Source: Antedon bifida (Eukaryota > Echinodermata > Crinoidea > Comatulida > Antedonidae). Taken from it: a stretch of DNA of 64,000 bases. The stretch is taken from the NCBI GenBank assembly GCA_963402885.1, contig OY727097.1, positions 27,521,401-27,585,400 of the forward strand, written 5' to 3'. The translations under genes were made by a program, and so were the position numbers. Under the pieces are notes generated by a model. That model searched no databases, had not been told where the DNA came from, and worked only from the letters and a program-made list of their open reading frames with translations. Each line of letters begins with the position of its first letter. The stretch's first letter is position 1. Positions 46,704 to 58,571 of this stretch are shown in pieces.

Positions 46704-47311
46704 AATTCTATAAGATACAACTTTACTTCTTCTGGTTAGTAGAGTTCTGCCATTTAATTCTACAAGATACAATTTACTTCTTAGACTGGTTAGTAGAGTT
46801 CTGCCATTTAATTCTACAAGATACAATTTACTTCTTAGACTGGTTAGTATAGTTCTGCCATTTAATTCTACAAGATACAATTTACTTCTTCTGGTTAGTA
46901 GAGTTCTGCCATTTAATTCTACAAGATACAATTTACTTCTTCTGGTTAGTATAGTTCTGCCATTTAATTCTACAAGATACAATTTATTTCTTCTGGTTAG
47001 TAGAGTTCTGCCATTTAATTCTACAAGATACAATTTACTTCTTCTGGTTAGTAGAGTTCTGCCATTTAATTCTACAAGATACAATTTACTTCTTCTGGTT
47101 AGTAGAGTTCTGCCATTTAATTCTACAAGATACAATTTACTTCTTCTGGTTAGTATAGTTCTGCCATTTAATTCTACAAGATACAATTTATTTCTTCTGG
47201 TTAGTAGAGTTCTGCCATTTAATTCTACAAGATACAATTTACTTCTTCTGGTTAGTAGAGTTCTTCCATTTAATTCTACAAGATACAATTTACTTCTTCT
47301 GGTTAGTATCA
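46704..47311. repeat. minisatellite, 51-bp unit (some 54-bp), open frame on - strand
   Basis: About twelve units containing GCCATTTAATTCTACAAGAT and ACTTCTTCTGGTTAGTAGAG are nearly identical; three have the variant 'ttagactgg' (54 bp). Unit variants recur in order (Asn and Ile-bearing units at 3 and 7), hinting at a four-unit block of about 204 bp. On the - strand the array reads as a 17-residue repeat (TRRSKLYLVELNGRTLL) with ATG at 47339 and a stop at 46686. No promoter, signal or known family supports a gene. Confidence 0.9.
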
Positions 47312-48021
47312 CCATGGTCTTGGTAGGTTGCCTTTTCATTTGACATGATCCATTTTACCAAATTTCTCATGACAAATTGAGAATAACAGTAACATTATGT
47401 TTCTTTAAAAAAAAAACTGAACAAAATTTCTCAACATCTTGGATCTAACAATAGACATGGCACTAGATAATGTAAGATGAACCATTTTTGGCAACCTTTA
47501 CACATCGCATATGAGTAGTTTACAATGAGTTTTTTTAATCAAACTAAATAAAAATGAGGGCACGTAAGCTGCGAAACGTGAACTACATATGACCAGCTTA
47601 CACCTGCGTCACAGTACGGTACTTTTCAGACTTGTATAGTCCAGTACTATGGTGTTGAAATGTTAGTATGTTGACAGGCATTCAAATAAAGATATTTGTT
47701 TTATTATGTTTGATATTTGTTTTGTAAGATACAAGTGATGTACTTTTTAGGTTACTCTCCTTTTTGATAATAGACTTCTAGTATATCTATATTTGTATTT
47801 AGTGTTTATCTTTAACCTGAATGTATTTCTAGTACATCTGAGTAATTGTACTTTTTGTTTATTTCTTAATCTTGTTGCATTCATGCAATAGTCTTTCATC
47901 AAACCACAAAGTAAATCAAACTTTATTTTTAGACACACCATTAAAAATAGAATATATTATACTTCTAGTACTGTGTTCACACTGCATAGAATGGAGTTGA
48001 TCTTATCAGAGTTACATCGGC
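47312..48021. other. intron, no gene seen
   Basis: AT-rich, nothing recognised. Confidence 0.4.
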
Positions 48022-48183
48022 TAAAGCTCTGTCTACACTACTACTAGTTTGACAAAAAAAGTGTGATAGTGAATGAATTCACTTGTGGTTATCCTTGGCA
48101 ATTTGCCTAAAATGAGAATAAAAAAAAAATAAGGTAGTGACACTTTTTTGTCAAACTGGTTTGATAGTGTAGTGTAGCTTTAA
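48022..48183. mobile_element. MITE family A, copy 5, with a foreign insert
   Basis: The left end TAAAGCTCTGTCTACACTA and the right end GATAGTGTAGTGTAGCTTTA are kept. The middle is replaced by TGAATGAATTCACTTGTGGT and TATCCTTGGCAATTTGCC, a word also present at 60423-60472. Confidence 0.75.
48071..48115 (+). repeat. repeat K, copy 1 (inside MITE copy 5)
   Basis: GTGAATGAATTCACTTGTGG, then TTATCCTTGGCAATTTGCCT and AAAAT. The second copy is at 60421-60475. Confidence 0.6.
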
Positions 48184-48410
48184 GTGATCATGTGATCAGT
48201 TAACTCTTTTACCTCTGTGACGTTCACATTGATATAACTCTGATTGTACCAGAGGTACGTACCACTACATATTCAATGTATGATTTAACTCTCAGAATGT
48301 AACATTAGACAAAGACTACCATCATGAGTATATAAGATGTCTAACTGGTGTAGAACAAGCTAAACTGCAAGGTAACTCTGATAGACTACAATTTAACTCC
48401 AATAAAATAA

Positions 48411-48454
48411 GGGTATGTTCAGACGCATGACGTTAAGTTAGTCTGAACATACCC
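48411..48454. repeat. 44-bp inverted repeat, 14-bp perfect arms
   Basis: GGGTATGTTCAGAC, 16 intervening bases, GTCTGAACATACCC. It may be a tiny foldback element or the joined ends of a larger one. Confidence 0.85.
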
Positions 48455-49310
48455 TAAGAGAAAAGAACGTTTAAAACATGGCTTGTATCCTGTTGAATTC
48501 ATCCTTGAAAGTTGTTTACAGTCTTTCATCACTAAAGTAATTTATTTACTTTTTTTAAAAAACACATTAAAAATAGAATATCTAGAGAATTTGGATATGA
48601 TTATGTGGTTTGGTATTTTTGAAAACATATATTTGTAGCAATACATTGGTAGGCCTACTTCTTTGTGTTTTTGAATGTGGATCGAGTTTCTACCTATGAA
48701 CTGTACTTGTTAGTTTATCTCCCATAGGAGATTTTTATTTTAAACAATAAAATCTTGATTTCCATTACTTCTGTCAACAAAATCGCAACATTGTGCAGTT
48801 ATTTTATCAGTGTAAACACAATGTAATTTAAGCGACACGCAGATTTCTTGGTGTTAACATTGTTAGACATCAAACCTGTGCTCTTTACAAGTCAAAATAG
48901 TGCTCTTTTAATATTTGTCTCCGCGTTGGTTTAAAGTTCGTTAACACCTGTCAAATGCTTAGTTTTCGCCATTAAAGTCATTTCAATATTTGTGGAATTT
49001 CATATTTTGGTCACATTCAACCTTTTCAGTCGTGTGTCCTTGTTCTTATGTGTTTTATGTTTATATTTTGAACTGAAACAGTTTTGTTTTTATTTCAAAT
49101 ATTCAGATTGGTTTAGTAAAAAATTACAGTTCTCAAAACACTTCAGGCCCCTATATACACACATATTATTTGTACTGTACACCTGTAAATAACACATTAT
49201 TTGCCCAATGTTACATATAGGTGTGGAACACAGTTTGATTTTAGTAATTGATACGGTTTTCGGCTTATTTTTTACACAATGGAAAACTATTTTCTATTGT
49301 ACTCGCCTCT
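48455..49310. other. intron, no gene seen
   Basis: AT-rich, nothing recognised. Confidence 0.4.
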
Positions 49311-49474
49311 TAAGCTGTCTACACTATCAAACTTCATGTGACCAAAAAATGTGATGTGCCCATATATGGACATGATGATGTCATATTACTACCATATTTA
49401 AGCATATCACTACCATATTTGGGCACATCACACTTTTTTTGTCAAACTAATTTGATAGTGTAGACAGAGCTTTA
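49311..49474. mobile_element. MITE family A, copy 6
   Basis: Left TAAGCTGTCTACACTATCAA (short deletion of TCTG), right GATAGTGTAGACAGAGCTTT. Full interior. Confidence 0.85.
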
Positions 49475-49982
49475 CAATCTTCTAGCATAGAGGGCAAACT
49501 GGAGTCACTCATTTCTTCGCAACAATGTCGTCACCACCATCATTGAAAAACTTTGAAAAGTGTTTCACTAATATATCTTATGGCCTTCGAAACAAAATAA
49601 ATAGCATTTTATGGCAATGATCATTTCTTTTGAACAAATTATAAATTGTTTTGTCCTTCCAATTTCATTCCTTTCATTTAAAGAGCACATTGTTATTTTT
49701 CAAAATATAGTTGATAGTGGTTGCTAACGACAGTGAAATTAATTCAATTAGTTTTCTAGGAAGTGATTAATAACGGATAATATCCTGAATTGTTTCCGGA
49801 TTTTGTTTCTATGGCATTATGTGACCCAGGTCAGCGTATGGAGTCTTGGACAATCGTCCTGCGCTTGTGCCCGTTTGATGTTGACAACAGACATGTCTTT
49901 GCTAAAAAAAATATGCCTCAAAATATGTGTACAAATTTAATTAAAATTTTAGCAACAAAAGGTATCTTGTTTTTGTCGTGTA

Positions 49983-50031
49983 AAGAAAGAGGGTTGTAAA
50001 CCATAAAGGTTTGCAGGGATGAGAGTACGTA
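49983..50031 (+). repeat. 48-bp direct repeat, left copy, flanking MITE copy 7
   Basis: AAAGAGGGTTGTAAACCATA and the following bases to GAGAGTACGTA recur at 50186-50232 just right of the MITE with a few differences. Confidence 0.85.
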
Positions 50032-50185
50032 CAGAGTCTGTCTGCATTATCAAACTTTATGTGACAAAAAATGTGAAGTGCCCATATATGGAAATGACAC
50101 TACCATATTCGAGCATAGCACTATCAAATTGGTGCACTTCACACTTTTTTTGTCAAACTAGTTTTATTGTGTAGACAGAGCTTAA
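50031..50185. mobile_element. MITE family A, copy 7
   Basis: Left end diverged (ACAGAGTCTGTCTGCATTAT); right end TTATTGTGTAGACAGAGCTT good. The interior has TTTTTTTGTCAAACTAGT. It lies between two 48-bp direct repeats. Confidence 0.85.
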
Positions 50186-50232
50186 GAAAGGGTTGTAAAC
50201 CATAAAGTTTTGCAGGGATGCGAGTATGTAAC
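50186..50232 (+). repeat. 48-bp direct repeat, right copy
   Basis: AAAGGGTTGTAAACCATAAA and on to GCGAGTATGTAA, matching the left copy across almost its whole length. Confidence 0.85.
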
Positions 50233-50928
50233 CAAAAGTAGAGAGATTTTGTAGATGCTGAGACCATTACTGTAGACAGTGGCGTAGAGACCTGAAGCCC
50301 CTGGTTTAGCAACCCTAAGTGGCCTCTGGCGTTTTTACCAATTTTTGACATATTTTAATGCCTGTTTTTTCCTCTGGGCACTCTGGGCACTACTAGAGAG
50401 TATGTTTTAATTATAAAAATATAGAATTTAAATCCAAAATGTATTTTGTCTTTATTATACATGTAAACACATATTACATTTCAGTAGTCTGAGATAGGTT
50501 CTAAATAAACAATTTTAACCTTTAAAATGCTCTCGGATATCTTGTTTATATTCCAGAGATTTCATGCTTGAAAGTGCATCTTCAATTTAAATAGAAGCCA
50601 GGCCATCAGTGAATAGGGGGTGGAGTCATTTGCATTTATAAGCGAGGGAGTTAGACCATGAAAGTTTGTTTCGTTTCCAAACATTCAACGTTTTGTTGAA
50701 ATTTGAATTGTGATATACTACTGTAGTAAGATTAAGAATTTTCCTTTAAGTAGTACGCCTATTGTACCTGTATACTAAAATGAATTCGTATTCATGTATC
50801 ATAGTCATCTTCATGTATTGGGCAAGTTGTTTAGCATACAAGGGGGAAAGGCCACTGGTTTAGCACCCAAGTGGCCCTCAACACTACTGTAACTAGGTAC
50901 ACCTAGCATTGGAGAGTCACTTGAGTTA

Positions 50929-51050
50929 GTTGCATTGGAGCTGCTCATGCTCTGGGTTTAGCCATTAAGTTGCATTGGAGCTGCTCATGCTCTTGGTTTC
51001 GCCAGTGAGTTGCATTGGAGCTGCTCATGCTCTGGGTTTCGCCAGTGAGT
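50929..51050. repeat. tandem repeat, three 40-bp units
   Basis: GTTGCATTGGAGCTGCTCAT begins at 50929, 50969 and 51009; each continues GCTCTGGGTTTCGCCAGTGA with one or two changes. Confidence 0.9.
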
Positions 51051-53089
51051 GCACATAGCTGTTATGTGACTAGCTTGATTTGGTCTTTCGCTAGCAATTG
51101 AAAGTTTATGGTAAATTACCTTGTTTAAGTGGTAGCATTTTGTTGTGTTTTTTGTGTGTACGTATTTTGGACCTGTAAATATTAGTGCTGGGCCTGTATT
51201 TGGAACAGCACATTGACAGTTCAGGTGTTATGTAGGCATTTCATAGATAATAAAGAAGACTATTAAGTAATTAAAGAGTTGAAAAGTTCTCATGGATATA
51301 AAAGGTGACAGATCTTTTCATCGAATGTTTTAATCAAAGTTTTGCAGTTTCCTTTTCCAAGATAAATTGTTGTTGACGTCATTTCAAATCAAGATGACCA
51401 TTAAGAAAAATGTTAGGGTTAGATTAACATGATTGATATGGTATTCTGAAGTTCATATTGTGTGTGAAAGCATGTCTATAGAATCAGTATAAAGGACAAT
51501 ACAGCATATGCTAGCTAGTGTTTTACTAGCAGAAAAGGCCTGTTGTTCTAGGCCATTCAGGGATAAAGTTCCTTAACAGCTTCGGCTTTTGTCTATGGAA
51601 TTAAACTTCATCAGAAAGCCTTGGACTAGAAGAGATCAGTAGTAGAGGTTTAGCCTAGTATGTAGCAGAATGAGGAAAGGCGGGAGTGACATGTTGAAAA
51701 GAGTATGATATTTAGCAACCAATTGGACATAACTACATTTTTTTCTGCCAACTCTCTCTCTCTTTACTGTGAAGTTTAAACTGGAAGAGTTTTATTGTTT
51801 CATGATGCTTGGAATTCCATGTTTGTTTGGATGTTCACCTTTGATAGTTGAAGTTCTAAAAGATAAAAAGTTACATTCTGCCAATTTCAAGTGGATTTAA
51901 AACATTTTTGCATGTCTTTTCAGTTGGCAATTTTTAACATTGTTTACTATACCTCTGTCTTATCTTTGAATTCTGAACATTTCTGAAAACGTTATCAGGA
52001 AAGCAACAATGTGTTGGATATAATAATGTGGTGATTTACTAACACGCATCAATTTAGTGTTAGTTGATTGCTGGCGTTTTGGACATAAATCGGTTAAATT
52101 AACTTGTGATTGATGATAAGTTTTACTGGATTGGTTATGACACTACTTAAATTTCTGTAAATCTTGTTGGAAATTTCTAAAAGTCTTGTACTAAAGGATG
52201 CATACACGTACTCAAGAACAGTTTGTGTATAAACTCCTATTAATGGTAATTCTCCATGTGATAACAGCTTTGGAAACGTGATAATTCTCCTCTTTATAGT
52301 TTTCAATCCGATTTATTCTTAGGAAATTGCTGACCTATTAAATTAGCGATTATTTTAGCGTGAAATTGTTTATGAATTAAAAGAAAACTTTTATTATTAG
52401 GACTATAGTTATTGATGAACTTTGATCCTGGTTTTTGTTGGTGTAGTGTTTAATCAACTGTTCAAATTTAATTCAATATTTGCCTAACACATCCACTTAA
52501 ACATCAGATATCTGTCAGAACGAGTACTTGTTCAATAATGGAGGCCACTTCAAGTGTACCTGTCGCAATGTCTTTATTGCCACAATGTTTTTGATTGAAG
52601 TTTATTTTACCGCAAATATTTCTCACAGTATCTATGTTGCCGCCATTGAAGACAGTACCTTCATAATAATACCGCAACTGCTTTTGAAAGGTTATTACCG
52701 GTACCAATTTTGGAACATAAAGTAGTGCCTGTGGAATACTTTGGTTTGGATTGTTACAGATTACCAAAGTAGATTCCAACTGTAAGGACATATAATTGCA
52801 CCTGTTTGCCAATTTACCAATTTAAAAAACCTTGAAAAAATCTGGTTGGGAACTATACTTGGGAACCATCATCATTACATATCCTCCAGAGATGCAGTAA
52901 CAGTACTCAGATTTTTGTTGAACTTTTTTATGAGGATTCTATGGTTGTCCCTCGATCACTGAACCGGACTTAAAATACCCCTTTAACAAAAGTTTGTGGA
53001 TGACCCATATTGGAATTTCATCTGACTTTTCCAGATTTAAACAACACTGAATTGGAAATTGTTATAATTAGCTTTAATAGATTATCAAC
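51051..53089. other. intron, no gene seen
   Basis: AT-rich. Open frames at 52504-52812 (-) and 52528-52725 (+) overlap antisense and have no recognisable domain. Confidence 0.35.
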
Positions 53090-53135
53090 ATGGCTAGGAA
53101 AATGTCCAAGCAGATCTTTAACAAAGTTATATCAG
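53090..53135 (+). CDS. alternative first coding exon nearest the SAM exon, DLC1/STARD13-like gene
   Basis: The ATG has a strong context (A at -3, G at +4). It opens MARKMSKQIFNKVIS plus one G and meets a strong donor (TCAG, then gtatgt). With the SAM exon at 56221 the junction reads Ser-Glu-Ile-Glu-Ala in frame. This matches the layout of the short vertebrate DLC1 isoform, whose basic N-terminus of about a dozen residues (starting M-x-R-K) runs straight into the SAM domain; that comparison is from memory. At 3.1 kb upstream it is also the closest first exon. A basic, amphipathic start could bind membrane lipids (inference). Confidence 0.62.
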
Positions 53136-53493
53136 GTATGTTTTTGATTGTATATACTGTGGTTGTATGTGTGTTTGTGTAGATGGAACGAAAAACTGGA
53201 GTGTATTAGTGTAGGTATATCTACAGTAGGTAAGCGTTGTTTGTGGTCTTTTAATGGAGAAAAACAAACATGTTATTTCTGAATAGTTGTAGTATTAGGA
53301 AAAACATGTCAAATTAAGTTACAATAAGTTAAATCATGTGGGTTCCTCAGAATGTTTGTGGTTTAGTGGTTTAAATATTGGTCATTCCATTCCATAGATT
53401 CCTAAGTTCGAATCTTCTGTACATCCTCCAAACACTAGATTTGTGTTGTGCTTTATTTATGAACTATTTAAAGATAAGATCCATGCAACATGT
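53136..53493. other. intron, no gene seen
   Basis: Nothing recognised. Confidence 0.4.
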
Positions 53494-53656
53494 TAAGCCT
53501 TGTCTACACTATCAAACCTTATGTGACAAAAAATATGATGTGCCTATATATGGGCATGATGGTGTCATATCACTACCATATTTGCACATACCACTACCAT
53601 ATTTGGCCACATCACACTTTTTCTGTCAAACTAGTTTTTAGTTTAGACAGAGCTTA
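53494..53656. mobile_element. MITE family A, copy 8
   Basis: Left TTAAGCCTTGTCTACACTAT, right TTTAGTTTAGACAGAGCTTA. The interior is complete. Confidence 0.85.
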
Positions 53657-55190
53657 ATAATGATATGAATAATTTACTGAGAATTTCACACACATTGTGC
53701 ATTTAGGGAAACTTCTGTGCAGTATGTATGTATGTACTGTACACCTTGGTGTAAGAATGTGATTTATTGTTCTATGTTCATATACAATGCACTGGAAATC
53801 TGGTCCCACCCTCTTTTGTTCTTTGATTAAGCACATTTACATTGTCCATGCCCTTACACCTCTCAAATTTTGGTAAAAAAGAAATTTTGTCATCTGTCAA
53901 GCAAATCTGTATTTTCCCCAAAAATATCTATAAATCAATTATGTGTTTAGAGGATTTTGTTTTATTTTTTTTGGTGGAAGTGGGGGAATAGTCCTACCCT
54001 AATATTGATAATGATTAGTAGTTTTTTTTATAGAAAAACTATTTAAATATTTAATAATTAAAACAATGAAAAATAAATGTCACTGCCTGATGATTGTGTA
54101 AGAAGTGGGTGGTCTTGTTGACTGAAAGCACTGTACTATTAATAAATTAAACAAGTTAATTATAAAGTGATGTTTAAAATTGGATACAGTTTCCTATCTT
54201 GTGTATCCAGTATTTATTGCCAGTATGTGGTTAAAAGGAGTGTTGCTAAAGACCTAAGCCACCTGAGTAATAAGGTCTATATTAGTATATTGGAGGATGA
54301 GTAATTCTATTCAGGGGTCAATGGCCTAATTCCCAACCAGGTGTGATTTTATTAGTAGTAGTCTTCTACATACAAAAAAGATTCATTAGATCAGATAGTC
54401 CTTGCATTGTTTACTTACTATATATTTACCATTAATTTAAATTTATTAGGGTTTTTCAAAAATATTTAATTAACCTCTAAATGTTTAATTAGCCTTGTAT
54501 TTAAATTGTTTTGTCACTTTAACAAACAATGTACTTGGAAGTTTTTCACAACTTGTAAGTATATATGGCTGATTGTTACACAGTATTGTACAGTACATCT
54601 GTGTCTATTCTAGATTATCACCCATTCAGTTGTACATTGTATTGGCAAGTCCAATCTGTTCTGAAACCCCACTGCATTCTTTCTTTTGTTTTTAGCCTAT
54701 GATGTCTGTACCTTATCCAATCTACTTATACAACCTATCATTCTATTGTTCTAACAGCCTATCATTGTCTCACCAACCCCACTTTGTGTCCAATTCTTTT
54801 AGACCTGGCTTATCTAATCTGTACAATACCTGCCCAGTATTTAAATATACTACATTCCTTTATTTGTTTTAGTCTGTCACTCTATTCTGTTTAGTATCTC
54901 TTACAAACTGTTATTATACTGAATTTGGAAAGTCCTATTTACTTATTGTTGTTTAATTGTAGAATCAGCTGGGGTATATTAGGTAATAGGTATCATTATC
55001 ATTGTTATATTTAATGCATATGTTTACAGCTGTACAGTACAGTATAGGCCTACCTAATTAGTGGTTTGCTGGGTATTGTTTCATTTACGTCATAAGTCTC
55101 TTTGACAATTTGTTATATAATGCTGTACATAATATATTATAAATATAACTAATTAGTTTCTTTCATTTAGTGTTTCTTTTTTACAATTAA
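53657..55190. other. intron, no gene seen
   Basis: AT-rich, nothing recognised. Confidence 0.4.
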
Positions 55191-55392
55191 CAAAATAATT
55201 ATTTATTTTTATATGAAGTAATTAATTTGAATCATAATTTATAATAAATTAAAAAGTGTAAACAATTTTGGATCCTGATTAATTAGTATTTTGCTGTGAA
55301 GGAATGTTTACTTCAATTCATTTAGTCATACTTATTTTTCAGGAATGAATAATTATTTATTTTTATTATGAACTAATTAATTTGAACCTTCA
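55191..55392. repeat. pair of about 42-bp direct repeats 155 bp apart
   Basis: ATAATTATTTATTTTTATAT plus GAAGTAATTAATTTGAATCA (near 55194) recurs near 55349 with few changes. In such AT-rich DNA the duplication is convincing only because of its length. Confidence 0.6.
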
Positions 55393-56220
55393 TTTGTAAA
55401 AGAACTGCAAAAATAGAACTACTCTCTGTCCAGTGTAAACATTTTTTTCTTGACTAGCCTGGGCAACCTTTCGTTGTGACCAGTGGGCTAGTAAAATATT
55501 AAAGCTGTGTCCACATGCACTAAGGTTAATCTGATCCGAATCATCCAAATTAAGTTACATTCACACTTGTTCCATTTCACGGAACAAAAGACAGTGCCAT
55601 TCATTACTTTATAATGATTTTCCATTATTTTGTTTTCATTCAGTGAATCAGAAAGTGTTTATGTAACTTTATAACTGATGTTGCACTTGAATGTGAATAG
55701 TTAACTTTCTTAAACCTAATGTTTAATAGTTCTGAATATCTCAAAATGAATATACATGTCTTCATTTAAAAAAAAAAAAGAGTTACTTTTACAGTGCAAA
55801 TATAAATTAAGAATTGTCTAATGATGAATCGGTTGACGTCATACAAATGATAGTTGTTTCGTTTGACGCAAAGTAGTTATTTTTTATCGTATTAAAATGA
55901 TCGGATCTCAGATTTTATCTAAATTTGTTCATCTTCTCTATAAATAGATGTTCTCATGTGTCAAGTGATTGAAAAATATGAAATTTTATCTTTTACTGTT
56001 CAAAATGAATGTTTTGTTTTTTTTGTTAATGTTATGTAATATAGTCTGCAGGTACATTTGTGTTTGTGTTAAATTTGTTTATAAAAGTATGTGGTAATCC
56101 AACAAGTAAGGAGTTCAGACATGATTAAACTTTTCTAATTGCTGCCTAACATTTAAAATTTCCACCATCACAAATCAGGGTAGAACAATATTTTAAAATA
56201 ATTATTATTTTATCTTGCAG
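55393..56220. other. intron ending in the SAM-exon acceptor
   Basis: AT-rich. Ends in a pyrimidine-rich tract and CAG (ttattttatcttgcag), a good acceptor. Confidence 0.6.
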
Positions 56221-56292
56221 AAATTGAAGCCTCCGAGACTTGCCAGTGGCTGAGGGCTACAGGGTTTCCCCAATATGCTCAGATGTTTGAGG
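56221..56292 (+). CDS. SAM-domain exon of a DLC1/STARD13-type RhoGAP
   Basis: Between a good acceptor (ttttatcttgcag) and a good donor (GAGG, then gtaagt), 72 bases encode IEASETCQWLRATGFPQYAQ followed by MFE. This closely matches the start of the SAM domain of DLC1, STARD13 and STARD8 (Ile-Glu-Ala-x-Glu-x-Cys-x-Trp-Leu-Arg-Ala-x-Gly-Phe-Pro-Gln-Tyr-Ala-Gln). The exon is phase 1 at both ends, so leaving it out keeps the frame. The family's proteins are Rho GTPase-activating proteins with a C-terminal lipid-binding START domain that act at focal adhesions and the cytoskeleton; those parts lie outside the window. The other two frames contain stops. Confidence 0.9.
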
Positions 56293-57248
56293 GTAAGTTA
56301 TTTCTATTTTTCAGAAAAAATGTTTTTGCAAATTTTACAATTGTACAAAATTTGGGTGTATACTGTAATCTAACTAAATCATTCTAAGAAAAAAAGATTT
56401 TTTTTAAACTATCGAGAAAACGATTTGTTTCTATTGATATTAATAAATACAGTATAGTATATCATGCTGTGAGAAAAGAAAATCCAAAACCCTATGGGAG
56501 GATTTTGCTTCACGCTCTATCATTTAGAGAATGATTTAACGGCTGAAATGTTGCGATTAGGTACAGTATAAAATTAAGTTCTTAGTTTGTGCCTACAGGG
56601 CTTCCAACAGGGTCTGCTTAGAACCTTTAGCTTGCAGATGGTAGCCCCATCCATTTGTAATCGTCTGTGACTGCCTCTACCACAGTGTACATGCTCTATT
56701 ACCATTCATTTCCTTTGCCCTCTGTTTTCACCATTACCATTTTTCATGTGATCCCTTTTAAGACATGCCCACACAACATGCTGAAATAATATTTATATTT
56801 GTAAACAAACTCATATACATACATCCCAGCGGCAACTTTTGAGTTAGAATCGTTAAAAGTAACAGCGGGTGGCGCTGTTTTGTGGTTTTAACATTGAAAT
56901 CCTGTAATTCAAAGAAGCGAGTTAAGGTTAACTTTATTATTGAATTTAAAAATGTGTTACTTTCGTTAGATTTAGAAATCTAAAGAAAACAGTAAATCTT
57001 GTAATTCTTAGTATGCCTTAGCAGAGAAAAAATGAGATGAAAAATAACAACACTCTAGTCTAAGTGAGCTCTAAGATCTTGTGTAAAAAATGTCACTTAA
57101 ATCCATGTTACGGTTTAAGCGCCTTGTACACAAATGTGAAAAAATGATAATAAGTTGGGATGCTCCCACTAGTATGTACTGTTGCAGAATGTCCCATTTT
57201 TATGTAGGGAATGCTAAATTCTTTTTATATTGTTTCACACTGTGGAGT
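56293..57248. other. intron, no gene seen
   Basis: AT-rich; the open frame 57090-57272 runs into repeat E and is not supported. Confidence 0.4.
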
Positions 57249-57275
57249 GCTAATGTTGGTTTATCCAGGTAAGCG
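57249..57275 (-). repeat. dispersed repeat E, copy 5 (short, reversed)
   Basis: TAATGTTGGTTTATCCAGGT is the reverse complement of the family core. Confidence 0.5.
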
Positions 57276-58029
57276 GCACTTATTTAAGACTGCAGTATCA
57301 ACACCGCTGTTCTTTGTGTAATTTGCGACTTCATAGTTTTATTTTTAAACACTTAATTCTGAAATCTCAATTGCTACCAGATATATTTTGAAAATTTAAA
57401 CAATTAAAAGCAAATTCTATATTTCTGAAAATTCAATCTTTTTTTCTATACAGTAGTTTTCATAGAAAACAATTGAAACTTGAATTACATAATGATTGCG
57501 TAAATTCACATGTATGTCAATAGGATTGATATACACTAGTGTCATCTCCTACAATAAAGGTCATTCCACCTTCATTATTCATATTGTTTACATATTATCA
57601 GACAATTGTCACATCTGTTACCAAATATTATTCATAAAAAGCAGTTCATACCTGTGAACAGGGTGACGTATATTAATTGTTTGCTGTCAATTTGTAATAC
57701 CTGATTAAAGATGAGTAATTTATATAACACATTTTGTAGCACTACTGTAGTACTAGTAGATATTAGATATCAACAAGTAGGACTAACTAAACACATAAGG
57801 TAAGATTCCTTTGTTCTGTTATCTTGTAATTGCTATCTTTTTGATGATCAGATCTATGATTACATAAATTTTATTGGTACAGTAACCTTTAAAGAAACTA
57901 TTTTCTTGTGGTAAAGTTAAATTTACATGAATACACAAGATTAGATTAGCAAACTGTGGTTTGGAGTTCTTCTCAACCATAGTTCTGGTGGTAGATCAAG
58001 TCTTCTCGGATTAGGACTTAATACTGGAG
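57276..58029. other. intron, no gene seen
   Basis: AT-rich, nothing recognised. Confidence 0.4.
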
Positions 58030-58155
58030 GTCCAGTGTGCAATTTAAAGAACCCAATGTATCACTCGGAAAAGTGAGTGTGTTACCCTGGTGTACTGGTC
58101 CATCAACCCCTGTCATTCATGGTAGGCACTGCACTGTTGCTGCCATGGGTTCGTA
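58030..58155 (+). repeat. dispersed repeat F, copy 2
   Basis: TTTAAAGAACCCAATGTATC, then GTGAGTGTGTTACCCTGGTG and GCACTGCACTGTTGCTGCC, in the same order as 9626-9722. Confidence 0.4.
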
Positions 58156-58522
58156 AATCATCTAAATCAGAATTTGAATTCCTTAATTGAGGACGAATAT
58201 CTAATCAACAAAAAAACAGAGCAAAATTGAATAAAATTTGAAAAGAATTAAAAGACCCACAGTGATATTAAAAATACTTTTAGTTTAAAAAGATTTTAAT
58301 ATACGTACAAAAAACAGTTGATTTTTGCTGTACATTGGATAGCAACATAAATCTAGTAGATTAATCTCAAAGCAAATATACATAAATTACATACAATCAA
58401 AGCTTAGGCAATCAAAACACATGTAAACTCCCCCAAGTTCACCAAACAAACAAGTCACAAACTTGTAAAAACACAGATTAAAGAATATTCTTCAAAATGT
58501 CAAACAAAGGGTCAATGACCTG

Positions 58523-58571
58523 GAGTAAAGTGACCATAGAGTAAAGTGACCATAGAGTAAAGTGACCATAG
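58523..58571. repeat. tandem repeat, three 16-bp units
   Basis: GAGTAAAGTGACCATA repeated exactly three times. Confidence 0.95.

Noticed and set aside
46704-47311. Possible CRISPR-like array
   Set aside because: No unique spacers between repeats; it is a plain tandem array in eukaryotic DNA.
53378-53641. 87-codon open frame
   Set aside because: Its second half is MITE family A copy 8.
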